A stretch of DNA of 64,000 nt from positions 7,293,089 through 7,357,088 of the forward strand of contig NW_020313057.1 in the NCBI RefSeq assembly GCF_003265705.1, given 5' to 3'. This DNA is from Callorhinus ursinus. Lineage: Eukaryota > Chordata > Mammalia > Carnivora > Otariidae. Made by a program: the position numbers and the translations under genes. The notes below the pieces were generated by a model, which was not told the DNA's origin, searched no databases, and worked only from the letters and a program-made list of their open reading frames with translations. Every line of letters starts with the position of its first letter. Position 1 is the stretch's first letter. Below, piece by piece: positions 45,985 through 57,440 of the stretch.

Positions 45985-48406
45985 AAAAACATGGTAAGTA
46001 GGACTTCATTAAAATTAAAAACTTCTGCTCCCTGAAAGACCCTATTCAGAGAATGAGAAGACAAGCCACAGAGTAGGAGAAAATACTTGCAAAACACGTA
46101 TCTGATAAAAGGCCTATATCCAGAATGTACAAAGAACACTTAGAACTGAACAATCAGACAGCAAACTATCTAATTAAAAAGTGAGTGAAAAATCTGAAGG
46201 GATACCTCACCAGAAAAGATATACAGGTGGCAATAAGCATATGAAATGTTGCTCAAAATCATACATCACTGGTAAATTGCAAATTAAAACAAAGTGATAT
46301 CACTATGTATCTATTAAAATAGATAAAATCCAAAACACTGATAACACCAAGTACTGGGGAATGAAGAGAAACAGGAAATCTTATTCATTGCTAGAGGGAA
46401 TGCAAAATGACACAGCCACTCTGAAAGAGTTTGGCAGTTTTTTACAAAGCTAAACATGGTTTTACCTTATGATCCAGCAATTGTACTCCTAGGTATTTAC
46501 TCAAATGAGAAGATAATTTATGTCAGACGAGAATCTGCACATGATGTTTATAGCAGCTTTATTCGTGTTTTTTATTTTTTTATTTAATTTAATTTATTTT
46601 CTTATTAAAGATTTTTTATTCATTTATTTGACAGAGAGAGAGACACAGTGAGAGAGGGAACACAAGCAGGGGGAGTGGGAGAGGGAGAACTAGGGCCCGT
46701 GGAGCAGGGAGCCCAATGCGGAGCTCGACCCCAGGACCCTGGGATCATGACCTGAGCTGAAGGCAGACGCTTAATGACTGAGCCACCCAGGCACCCCCAA
46801 AAGTGTTTTCTAAAGAAGTGAGACTATTTTTGTGATATGATAGTGGCAGATAAATATCACTGCAATTGTCACAACCCATAGAATATTTCAGCACAAAAAG
46901 TCAACCTTAATGTATGCAAATTAAAAAAACAAAGAATTAATGAGGTCAGGGCATCCAGAAAGGAACATAGATTCCTAAAAGAATCTAACTTTATTACAAA
47001 TATATGAAAATGCCTCATTATAGGGATGGCAGGAAAGGTGCTGGCCTATGTAAGAAATGAGCTGGGTCATAAAATGGGTGGTAAAAGGAACTGTATAGAA
47101 GGATTATATTTTTGGTTGATATGGTTTATATAGGGGTACATGTTAATAATTCTAATACTGCTTTTTTTTATATAAGAATTGAACAGTTAAGTAAGTAGAC
47201 TGCAGATGATGGGAGTCATTTTTTTTTCTGTTGGGATTAATGACCCATGTGAGTTGGAGACAGCACTGTGAACTCATGTTTAGCTTAACGTAAAGGTGTT
47301 ACCCATAGAAATATTTATAAATATGTGCACATACATTGCACATGTATATTCCCATCCTCGCAGCTGAGAGGGCCTAGAAGCAGTAACATCCTAGTAGCTA
47401 CAGGGACATCCAGTGTACATATCTTGGTTTCTAATACCATTCTCCAATAAAAGGAATTAGGGCTTTTTGGAAAAATGGCTGACTCTAGGACTGGGGGAGG
47501 AAATAATACAAGATGAATCTGGAGCATCTTGTAATGCCAGAAAGTAAAATGTTCACAATAAATGAATAAACAAAATCCCACATTGATGGGGCTGTCAGAG
47601 AGTCATAGGAACCAATTGTACAGGTCCCATTGCCCAAGGCTGAAACAGTTTGATTAACAAAATAAATAAATTAGTGTTGGATTATAACCCAAACTATAAA
47701 ATAAATATTCATGAGTCCATACTAATATAAATAACAGGTGCATGTGGAAAAAGATGAGACTCCTGTGCATCAGAATTCCAAAGAATTTACAGAAACACTC
47801 TGCCCTCCAGGAGAGAGGGAGCATAACTTCCCACTTCTTTAGTGTGAGTTGTGCATAGGAACTTCCTTCCAAAGAGGACAGTATGGGAAGAAGAAAAGAC
47901 ACATCTGATAAACAGTACTTTAGTCAGATAATCATGGTCAATTTCACCATTAATAATCCATGTGTAGAGAACACAGCTCTGATATGATGTGACAAAAATG
48001 GACCTTTACCTTTGTGTTCTTCCTCCAAAAATTCAGAAACAAAATCATGAGATACAGCATCAGGAAAATTCCAAAGAGAGATATCCTACAAAATACCTGA
48101 TCAGTACTCCACAAAATTGTCAAAGTTATCAAAAACAAGGAAATCCTGAGAAACTATCACAACTATCCAAAAAAACTAATGCCTAAGGGGACATGGTAAA
48201 TAAATGGAATCTGATGTCTTGGGTGCTCTCCTGGAACAGAAAAAGAGTATTAAGTAAAACAAACAAACAAAAACTCTAAAGAAATCTGAATATTGTATGG
48301 ACCTTAATTAATAATAGCATGCCAATATTGTACAGGGCAACTAGGTAAAAGTCTATTTGGAAACTCTCTGTACTATCTTATTTTTTCCGTAAATCTAAAA
48401 CTTTTT
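45985..48406 (+). mobile_element. Old L1 (L1M) ORF2 end and long 3' UTR
   Basis: ORF2 C-terminal words ('gagaatgagaagacaagccac', 'ggcaataagcatatgaaatg', 'gatccagcaattgtactcct', 'gatgtttatagcagctttat') lead to a long 3' UTR ('ctggagcatcttgtaatgcc', 'cctggaacagaaaaagagta', 'gaaactctctgtactatctt'). It is interrupted by a Can-SINE at 46596. Same lineage as 19560-21815. Confidence 0.85.
46596..46797 (-). mobile_element. Can-SINE, near-consensus
   Basis: Minus-strand copy with little divergence: 'agagagggaacacaagcagg', 'gggatcatgacctgagctga', 'taatgactgagccacccagg'. Its T-rich tail begins near 46570. gtgttttttat versus gtgttttctaa flank it loosely. Confidence 0.96.
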
Positions 48407-48423
48407 AAAAATGAAGTATTTTT

Positions 48424-48741
48424 CACAGCGCTCACCTTCTGAAACAAATAATGCAACATATTTTAAGAAAAAAGAAAAAGAAGAAGATAGCAGGAGAGGA
48501 AGAATGAAGGGGAGTAAGTCAGAGGGGGAGACGAACCAGGAGAGATGATGGACTCTGAAAAACAAACTGAGGGTTCTAGAGGGGAGGAGGGTAGGGGGAT
48601 GGGTTAGCCTGGTGATGGGTATTAAAGAGGGCACATTCTGCATGGAGCACTGGGTGTTATGAACAAACAATGAATCATGGAACACTACACCAAAACAAAT
48701 TATGTAATATATGGTGATTAACATAACAATAAAAAATTTAA
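48424..48741 (+). mobile_element. Young L1 3'-UTR fragment with perfect target-site duplication
   Basis: A plus-strand, 5'-truncated carnivore L1 3' UTR ('gaaacaaataatgcaacata', 'gatgggtattaaagaggg', 'ggtgattaacataacaataa'). aaaaatgaagtattttt at 48407-48423 and 48742-48758 is identical. It landed in the A-rich end of the older L1. Confidence 0.97.
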
Positions 48742-49300
48742 AAAAATGAAGTATTTTTTTTAAAAAGTATAATTTCTTTTGAATTATCTTTTCATGGATA
48801 GAATTTCTTGGGGATAGAGCATTTTTCCCCAGTACTCTGATATGTAATTTACTGTCTTCTGGTATCCAGTGTTTCTGAGAAGAAGGCAGTCTTAATTTAT
48901 ATAGTTATTTTCCTACATATAATATGTCTTCCTCCCATGCTAACTCCCTGGTTGCTTTTAAAGTCTTTATGTTTTTTTTTTTTCAGTTATTTGAGTATAA
49001 TGTTATGAGATGTGATTTTAATGGTATCTATCTTTTATTGGTTTGCTGAGGTTCTGAGATATGCAGGTTGATGTTCCAAGGTTATAGTCAGCCATTATTT
49101 TTTAAATTAATTTTGTATGCCCCCTTGTCTTTCTGTTCTTCTTCTGGGTTTCAAATTAAATTATGTTAGACCACTTAGTATTGTATTATTGTATTACAGG
49201 TTACGAAGTCTAAGTTTTACTTCTATATTGTTTCGATTAATTTATCTTAAAGTTTATTGATCCTTTTTCTTTTCCAATCTGCTATTAATATCATCATATA

Positions 49301-49753
49301 TATATTTTTAATTAATTAATTAATTAATTTATTTATTTATTTATTTTAGAGAGTGCATGTGTGTGCATGTGAGCAGGGGTAAGGCAGAGCGGGGAGGGAG
49401 AGGGACAAGTTGACTCTGTGCTGAGCCCAATTGGGGCTTGACCCAGGAGTCCAATTGGGGCTTGATCCAGGAGCCCAAGACGAGGACCTGAACCTAAATC
49501 AAGAGTTAGCAGCACAGGATGGTGACTGAGCAGTGGCTCAGTTGGTTAAGCGTCTGCCTTCGGCTTAGGTCATAATCCCAGGATCCTGGAATCAAGCCCG
49601 GCATCAGGATCCTTCCTCAGTGGGGAGCCTGCTTCTCCCTCTCCCTCTGCCTGCAGCTTTGCCTACTTGTGCTCTCTCACTGTCTTTGTCAAATAAATAA
49701 ATAAAATCTTAAAAAAAAAGGCTGCTCAACTAACTGAGCCACCCAGGCACCTC
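49301..49753 (-). mobile_element. Can-SINE (outer) split by another Can-SINE
   Basis: The left part 49301-49511 has a (TTAA)/(TTTA) tail, an AG-rich body and 'cctgaacctaaatcaagagt'. The right part at about 49724-49753 has 'aactaactgagccacccagg', the tRNA head. Target-site duplication taatatcatcatata (49286-49300) versus taatatcatcacata (49754-49768), 14 of 15. An internal 'ccaattggggcttga' word is repeated twice (49427-49465). Confidence 0.92.
49512..49723 (+). mobile_element. Can-SINE (inner), opposite strand, nested
   Basis: Plus-strand copy: 'gtggctcagttggttaagcg', 'tctgccttcggcttaggtca', a CT-rich middle and 'caaataaataaataaaatct' plus an A-run. It lies within the tRNA head of the outer SINE. 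I could not define its own target-site duplication. Confidence 0.93.
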
Positions 49754-49765
49754 TAATATCATCAC

Positions 49766-49771
<6 letters not shown>

Positions 49772-49804
<33 letters not shown>
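49772..49804. repeat. (TA)n microsatellite
   Basis: About 16 TA units next to the outer Can-SINE's right duplication. Confidence 0.96.
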
Positions 49805-49807
<3 letters not shown>

Positions 49808-50879
49808 GTATTTTTCACATCTCTAATTCTCACTTTTAATTTTTTAAATGTTTGCATCTCTCTCTTGGGAAATATGTTCACTTATTCAGACTATGTCATT
49901 TTTTACAGTAGCTGCTTTGCCTTTTGACTCTTTCTTCCAACACCACTGTCATCTTGGGATCTGTTTCTGTAGATTGCTTTTTCCCTTAATCTTGACTGAC
50001 ATTTTCCTTTTTTTGCATCTTTAGCTATTTCTGGTTGATAAATTAGGTCTTATAGAAGATATAAGGTAAAAAGTGTGAATACCATTTTTATCCTCTGAAG
50101 AATATTATTTTTCTTCTAAAGATACTTAAGTTACTGGTTGACCATTTATGGAAATTTGGATTTATACTCTGTCAAAATCAGTTTTGCCTTCTTCCAAGGG
50201 CATAGTTCTTACTCTCCTCAAGACATGGCCCTGTTGGGATTTTAACTGAAAGTCCAAGTTGTTTACTGAGCCCTTCTTAATAACTTAAATATTTTTCTGT
50301 TGAGGTAAGTAGCAGTTTTAATATCGATTCAGCTTTATCAGTCTTCTGGCTACTGTGTACTGTGAAACTACTTGGATACCTCAACACATGGAAAATTCAG
50401 AAAGTAATCAAGGATTTAAGGGGAGTTCATTTGCCAATTTTAGAGCTTTTCCTATGGGGCTTCTTTCTTTTGAAGACTTTCTCCCTCAGATTCCAAATGC
50501 TATAGTAGAGTAGTTTCTGACCTCATTCTTTGATACCTCAATGGATGAAAAGACTCCAGCTATTTTAGAGGTAACCACTTTGAAAAGTACAAACCAGAGA
50601 ATAGCTTTGTGGAAAAGCTATAGATCATTGCCATTCTTTTTTTAGAAGGCCAGTTCTTTCATTCTGCATGCTTTTGCTCACTTTTAATTTTATTACAACT
50701 TTTTCTGTATTTTTTATATTTCCATAATATTTTACAGTGTTGGTATATTCCAGCACAGTTGTATAGTGGTTTATGGCTGCTCATTTCTGATTGGTTCATT
50801 CATATGCCTTACTGGTTGTTAAACTTTTCAGATACTACCCATGTTCTTGCTGTGAGGTGAATGTTGCAGTATTTTAGTA

Positions 50880-51388
50880 GCTCGATTAAATGCCAATTAC
50901 AGTGGGCCACAGGGGAGATTATGAAGTTTGGGTTAGGATGTTTATCGTAGATGCATGAGAGGTGAGCAGATTTTAGCACTAATTAGGAGGAACAGTCTGT
51001 AAAATTTGATGACAGACTAAATGTCAAGTAGATGTGAAATATAGGTAATATAAACTTATTTTAGGGTAACATCAGGCCATGATTTACACAGGTGGTTAGT
51101 GGTACCAGAGGCACATTTGCTTTGGTGGAGAAGGTGTTTTGGATATATTTTTTTAAGTGTTTGTAGGATATCTAGTGAAGCCCTTTATTAAATGTTTAGA
51201 TATAGGGTCGCTTGAGTGGCTCAGTTGGCTCAGCATCCAACTCTTGGTTTCGGCTCAGGTCTTAATCTCATGGGTTGTGAGATTGAGCCCCACGTGGGGC
51301 TTGCACTCTGTGGGGTGTCTGCTTGAAGATTCTCTACCTCTGCTCCTCCCCCCACTTGCTCTCGCTTTTTCTCTAAATAAACAAATCC

Positions 51389-51428
<40 letters not shown>

Positions 51429-51700
51429 ATGTTCAGATATATAGAGGGGTCTGAATTTGGGATTATTAAATAAAATAGTCAAAAACTGAAGCTATGAGAG
51501 AGGATAAAATTACCCAGGGAGAGAATATGAAATAAGAGAAGGATGCCAGGAAGAAGTCTTAGAGAAATCATATTTACAAATTAGGTAAAAGAAATGCCAA
51601 TGAAGGCAGTTGAGAAGGAAAGGAATGAAGAAAGCAATGGTGTCATAAAGCCAAGGAAATAGAAGTTTTTAAGAAATAAGGAACTGTCAACTCTTGAACT
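50880..51700 (+). mobile_element. Ancient mammalian interspersed repeat, unnamed
   Basis: Left of the SINE: 'gttaggatgtttatcgtaga' and 'gtcaagtagatgtgaaatat'. Right of it: 'gggtctgaatttgggattat', 'cccagggagagaatatgaaa' and 'gtgtcataaagccaaggaaa'. These follow the order of a widespread old mammalian repeat whose name I cannot give with confidence. The Can-SINE at 51205-51426 cuts it. Confidence 0.45.
51205..51426 (+). mobile_element. Can-SINE with long (AAAT)n tail
   Basis: Plus-strand copy: 'gagtggctcagttggctcag', 'cggctcaggtcttaatctca' and an (AAAT)n tail of about 10 units from 51391. Flanks aaatgtttagatata (51190-51204) and aaatgttcagatata (51427-51441) differ at one base. Confidence 0.96.
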
Positions 51701-51926
51701 TGAAGAGAGGCCAAAAGACATAATTTTTTTTTTCATTCTTCCTACAAAAAACAAAAAAAGTACTGGCATCTGAAACACTACAGGCACTGTTTGGGTTCTG
51801 GTAATATATAGATTATCTGTTCACGTCTTCATTTTACTAAGCAAGAATGAAAGTACACATGTGCTTTGTATAGAATGTAATAAATTAATATTACTGGAGA
51901 ATACCTATCGTTAAGAAGAATGGAAT

Positions 51927-52125
51927 AACAGGTGCCTGGATGGCTTAGTCAGTTAAGCATCTGCCTTCGGCTCAGGTCATGATCCCAGGGTCCTGGGATC
52001 AAGCCCCACATCGGACTCCCTGCTCATAGGGGAGTCTGCTTCTCCCTCTGCCCCTGCTAGTGTTTGCACTCACGCGCTCTCTCCTTCTGTCTCTCTCTCT
52101 TGTAAAAATAAATAAATAAAATATT
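51927..52125 (+). mobile_element. Can-SINE
   Basis: Plus-strand copy: 'ggtgcctggatggcttagtc', 'ctcaggtcatgatcccaggg', a CT-rich middle, and 'aaataaataaataaaatatt' plus an A-run. The flanks share tggaata words (51921-51927 and after 52137). Confidence 0.95.
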
Positions 52126-52149
52126 AAAAAAAAGAACTATGGAATATCA

Positions 52150-55100
52150 ACTAAGATCTTCAGCAGTGTTGTCCAGTACAATTGTATAATTTTTCAAATT
52201 ATTTTTTCTAGTTATTAGCCTATAGAGGACTAAATAATCCCCAATATATATTTCATTTTGTTATAATCTTATTTTTCATAATTATCTGGCATAATGCTTT
52301 GCAGATGTTAGGCATAACATCCATCAACTGCCTTGGTCTAATCTATAGGGGAAATGTACATTTAGAATGAACTGATTTTAAATGAATATAGTTAGTATGT
52401 TTATTATCTGTGTTCTCAAATGGAAGAAATCTGGTTTTAAGTGAGGCCAAGAGACTCAGTCGCAGTATTCAGAATTGTAAGGTGCTTGAAAGCAGACTGT
52501 GCCTTATTCCACAAACTGGCATTAATTACTAAACTTGATACATGATCAGAATGCAAATCAAACTCTTATTGAAAATGTATATGTTGCTATATAAAATGGG
52601 AAAATATGGGCCTCCCCAATGGAACTATTATTTCTAGCTACGTTAAACTACTATATTAATAAAAAACCTATTTTATCTCAAACTAATAAATAATCATATA
52701 GTATACTAGTTGCTTTATTATTTGACAACATGAGAATGTAATAATTAGTCTGTAAACCCCCATTACAACTATAGCTTCATTTGTTATTACAATAACATTA
52801 AATAAGTTATTCTTTGGAAATGGTAATTAATTGTAGCTACATTTGTTACATGGGAGGCCTTTCATGCTAATAAATTTAAATTACAGGTTTCAAATATTTG
52901 TCAGTAATCCATGGGATGTCCGTAATATAATAAGTTATTATTTTGGGGAAACACAAATGTGAGCAGAATATGCTGCTGATATTGAGTTGGGGAGCAAGTC
53001 ACTGGGGCAAATCATCCTACATTGACATTTCAGAATTACTTAGCTCTTTGCTCAATTATCAATGAATGTGAAGCAGTTACTTTAGAGAAATGCACTGTTA
53101 GATTTATAATAGAAATTATAACTGAGGAAGGGTGATATAAATTGGGGGTTGTGAAGCTCTCCAGCTTTTCTCTTACAGAGGTCAAAGATGGCCTATTATG
53201 GAAATTAATCATATTTAGGAGAAGTTCAGGGAGAAAAAGAAAGGAGAAAATACAAACCGAAATGATCTATTTGATAGGAAAGAAATGGCATGAAAGTGAG
53301 ATATGTTTTTAGCTAAAGTTAATGAAGACACCTGCTTTTTTTAAAGCCAGACTCTTGCTAATCAAAATCACCAGCTTCTCTGAAAGTACAGAAGTGAAAA
53401 TGCCAAGGTTGCTAACACCTTTTTTGTTTTTTTTTTTTAAACCTACAACACTCACAGCATAGAACACTAGAATTCTTTGTGTGATGGTAGCTCGTGGTTA
53501 GTAAGAAAAGTAAAGAGAATTTTATTTAAGATTGTGAAAATGCAATTCTTATATGGGGAGTACTCTCTTATTTTTGTCTGGTTAAATACCTAGTATTTTC
53601 TTACATACTTTCTTATTGCCTACTTGTTTGCCTTATTTCTAATGTATAGAAGAACTCAGTCATTATTAAACTTAAAGCATTCATTTTATTAAAAATATAT
53701 TATATGCAGTATTGGTGAAAATCAAAAAATCTCAATTTTCTTCCTTCATTGGTTTCTTTTTAAGTCTCACTCATTTTACTTTTCCCCTATTTCCCTCTTG
53801 GCGGAATGAGAATGCTAGTATGTGTCCTAGCCTGGAGCACAATAATGATAATAAATAGGATGAAATGCTAAATCACGGTGATACAAAGAATTTTAAAGCA
53901 ACATTCTTTATAAAATCAGGTAACTATAAATGTTTAAAACAAATGTCAGGGAAAAGATGTCTCAGCAAGAATGGATGGCTTGAGCTTTTTGTTACCTTCT
54001 GTGTGAATGGACATTTCTCAATGGCTGGCCAAAGTTTAAAGCCTAAGTAGATCAGGAGGTCAGAATGGCTGGAAGAAACTGTCCCTTAGTATATCCAAAG
54101 AAGAGCTAAGATTTCACATTGAGTGCATGAATAAGAGGAAAACACTCAAAAGATAGCCTACCCAGCACTATTTTTGTTTTGGATATTGTGTAGCTTAGTG
54201 TGCAAACTGGGTGTGATTGATTACTAGCATTTTACATCATCACTAGTACTTGGAAAGAGAAAGGAACAAAAGCTTTCATCACAGGGGACAAAAGATGAAA
54301 TGCATTTTTGCCTTTTTTTTTTTTTCTGCCTCAGCATGTAGAATCCTCAGTTCATTGTCAGATCTTCAGAGACCACAGAGGTCATATGAGCAGAGGGAGA
54401 GGGCATTGATGCTGTTGGCTTTTTTCTTTGTTAGAGATTTGGGTTTCACTGTAAAAGTAACCTACCTGACCTAGTGCAGTTTCTGAATTCAGTAGACCAA
54501 GTAGTGTTGGGTCAATTGACAACAAACGGGGTTACCAGGGCCAAGAGCATTCTCTGCAGCAGTCTTGGAATGTACCATTTAGATGAATCTGAAAAATTCA
54601 GAAGTGGAGCAAACAGGACGCAGAAAGATGCATGCATGAAATGCCTCACTTGACAATCTTTCTATGCTAAAAGATGAGCCCAGAGAATAATGGTGGTAAA
54701 CGTGTTTCCCAGCTTGAGAATTTACCATCAGATTGTACAGTGACTGGGCAAGACTACGTGAAAACCTGAAATATTCTACCATCTCCCTTTGCTTTTCTCC
54801 AACAGAAGACAGATCAGATAGTTATACAGAACAGAACTGTGGGGAGAATAAAGTATTGCTGACTGCTTCTTGAAATCCCAATATTTTGCCATTAATAAGA
54901 ATGAATCATTAAAGAGAATTCTTATGTGATGAGTCAGGGAAGGTTAAGAGTTGCTGCCTTAGTTCTAATTCTGTAACGTCTTTTAAAAAATAACATTTTG
55001 TTACCTGATGCTGAATGAGTATAATCAGGGAACCAGCATATCTCTATGTAGAAGAGAGGATGGTGAATATACTTGATGAGTGATATATAATAGTTTATGG

Positions 55101-55310
55101 CCTTTTCCCCCTTTAGATGGAGAACAGTGGCAGAGAGTAACCATTTGCCTCTTTAAGCCAAGCTCTTTTTAAATCTAACGGCAGCTATTTATTATAAACC
55201 CACTAGAAGATTGTAATAATAATCAGAAAGTGGGAGGGCTGGCTCATCAATGGGAAATAGGATGGGTTGTTTGTTATATTAATGAATGTACCTAGCAGTC
55301 TGTGCTTTTT
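52150..55310. other. Unassigned 3.2 kb, lowest visible repeat content
   Basis: A long stretch in which I recognise no mobile element and no gene. Open frames are all under 75 codons. Homeodomain-type 'taatta' and 'attaat' words are frequent (for example 52740-52860), though this is expected in AT-rich DNA. It is a candidate for single-copy or conserved non-coding DNA. Confidence 0.35.
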
Positions 55311-55319
55311 CAGTATTAT

Positions 55320-55545
55320 ATCATAGCGTCAGACAGACTTGGCTTTAAATTCCAGCTCATATACTTGATTGCTATGTGAACTTAGCAAATAACCTAACTA
55401 TTCTAAGCTCAGTTTCCTCATCAGTAAGTGCTTGTAATAATAATGTATACCTTACAGCGTTCTTATAGGATTAAGTGCAGTGGTGTGTATAAAGCAATTA
55501 GCACAGTCTCTGACATATAGTGGATAGTAGTAACTGATCTTGTCT
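55320..55545 (+). mobile_element. MIR SINE, near full length
   Basis: Ordered MIR words across 225 bp: 'cagacttggctttaaattcc', 'ttgctatgtgaacttagcaa', 'taagctcagtttcctcatca', 'ataggattaagtgcagtgg' and 'agcacagtctctgacatata'. Confidence 0.9.
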
Positions 55546-55735
55546 ATTAGTAAACTAATTATTACTAAATGAATAATCTACCACTCAGCACACTTTATGA
55601 AAACACATATCTATTCTCTTTAAGGAATACATATTTAATTGGCCAATGATGCATTCATTGCCGAAGTCCATAAGAGTCAGAAAACAATCTAGACAATTCT
55701 TGATATTTTGGCAGCCATGGATTTCTCTTTGTTTT

Positions 55736-55954
55736 TTGTTGTTGTTGTTGTTGTTGTTTTCCTTAAAGATTTATTTGTTTGAGAGAAAGAGAGTCCATGA
55801 GAGGGGCAGAATGAGAGAGAGAGAGAGAATCTCAAGGAGACTCCTCGCTGAGTGAGGAGCCCAAAGCAGAGCTGGTTCACAGGACCCTGGGATCATGACC
55901 TGAGCTGAAATCAAAAGTCAGCTGCTTAACCGACTGTCCACCCAGGCTACTCCG
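55736..55954 (-). mobile_element. Can-SINE with (TTG)n tail
   Basis: Minus-strand copy whose A-tail has become (TTG)n on the plus strand (55738-55758). The body has 'gggatcatgacctgagctga' and 'gcttaaccgactgtccaccc'. Flanks tggatttctctttgtttt (55718-55735) and tggatttctgtctttgtttt (55955-55974) differ by a 2-bp indel. Confidence 0.95.
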
Positions 55955-55974
55955 TGGATTTCTGTCTTTGTTTT

Positions 55975-56912
55975 ATCAGTTATTAGCTCTATGAATGGAG
56001 GTAAATCATTTGAATTCCTTGAGACAGAGGTTTGTCACCTGTACATGACGTATCCTCCTTATCTTTCCTTATGTTGGAATTGAGCACAGAACTGCAGAAA
56101 TTGGGTTTGTTGCCATTATGGAAGCCAACAATAAATAAATAGTCCTAATCATGTCCTTTGGGTCTATTAATCTCTGCTCTGTATAAACAGACATGTACCA
56201 AAATGATTTCAGAATACTGGAATATTCCGAATCTAAATTTTAATAGTGATAATATCTGTAAATATTTTTAATAGATAAGGTAGTGATAAGGACTGTTAAA
56301 CTTTCTTTGAAATGCTTGAGAAACTCTCTTTGAAGAACACCATATGCATAAAAATATTGTTACATGCAGAAAGACATGATTTGAAATTTAAGATTGTATA
56401 TCATAATTTGTTCTACTGACTAGTTACTGTCTATCTATAAATGGTAGTAGTTACCAATCAGTTACTAATACTAACTTAGTCAAATTACTAATGGTAGTAG
56501 ATTTTCCATGTTTGGCTACTTTATTTAAATCAAGTGATCAGTTTTATGAGAATTTTATTTTTCTTGTCAAGGGCTTGTTAGACCTGAGTTGCTTAATTAG
56601 GATTAAATGTTGAAACAGAAAACAATATTCCTCTTTAGCCTGAACTAATAGAACCACAGAAGTATCAGGCATATGGCTTTGGCCTTTTTGGCACCATCTG
56701 CAAATCTAACCTTCCCAGACTTGTAAATATTAGGAAACAAAAAAATAACAAACAGTATTTTTTTTCTTAAGAGGCTGTACATCTTTCAGAGCAAAGGGAT
56801 AACCATACCTTATCTACTTTACCATAATAATCAATTTGATTACTAAAAAAACATGAGGTATTGAATAAAATTATTTATATTTTTGGTATGAGCATGGATC
56901 TTTTAAAAATAT
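55975..56912. other. Unassigned 0.9 kb
   Basis: AT-rich; no gene or confident repeat. A local repeat of 'tagttact'/'atggtagtag' words lies at 56420-56510. Confidence 0.35.
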
Positions 56913-56923
56913 TCCCCCTTCAG

Positions 56924-57114
56924 GGCGCCTGGGTGGCTCAGTTGGTTAAGCATCTGCCTTCGGCTCTGGTCATGATCCTGGAGTCCTGGGATCAAGTCCC
57001 ACATCGGGCTCCCTGCTCAGCAGGGAGTTGCTTCTCTCTCTGACCCTCTTCCCTCTCGTGCTATCTCTCATTCTCTCTCTCTCAAATAAATAAATAAAAT
57101 CTTTAAAAAAAAAT
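56924..57114 (+). mobile_element. Can-SINE, near-consensus young copy
   Basis: Plus-strand copy starting 'ggcgcctgggtggctcagtt' (pol III A box), then 'ggtcatgatcctggagtcct', a CT-rich body, and 'caaataaataaataaaatct' plus an A-run. ccccttcag at 56915-56923 and 57115-57123 flank it. Confidence 0.97.
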
Positions 57115-57243
57115 CCCCTTCAGTATTTACTTAATTTCCTTAGGCTATCTCTCCTGTGTTTTTTAATTGATGGTTTATCATTTCAGTCAAAAAACTTAAG
57201 TCCAATTTCATTTGTAAACTTAAATATTAAAAGTATTCTCCAG

Positions 57244-57440
57244 GGTGCCTTTTTGGCTCAGTTGGTTAAGCAACTGCCTTCAGCTCAGGTCATGATCCTG
57301 GAGTCCCTGGATCGAGTCCTACATCGGGCTCCCTGCTCGGCGGGGAGTCTGCTTCTCCCTCTGACCCTCCCCCCCTCTCATGGGCTCTCTCTCTCTCATT
57401 CTCTCTCTCTCATAAAATAAATAAAACCTTCAAAAAAAAA
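57244..57440 (+). mobile_element. Can-SINE, second copy in the same orientation
   Basis: Plus-strand copy 'ggtgcctttttggctcagtt', 'gctcaggtcatgatcctgga', and a CT-rich body ending in 'aaaataaataaaaccttc' plus an A-run. It lies only about 130 bp from the previous copy and shares 'atgatcctggagtcc' with it. Confidence 0.96.

Larger units (their letters stand above)
48775..50290 (-). mobile_element. Old L1 5'-side segment (ORF1 region and upstream)
   Basis: Reverse-strand L1M text ('ttactgtcttctggtatcca', 'tggtttgctgaggttctgag', 'cttctgggtttcaaattaaa'), split by the nested Can-SINEs at 49286-49768. No frame remains. Confidence 0.66.
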
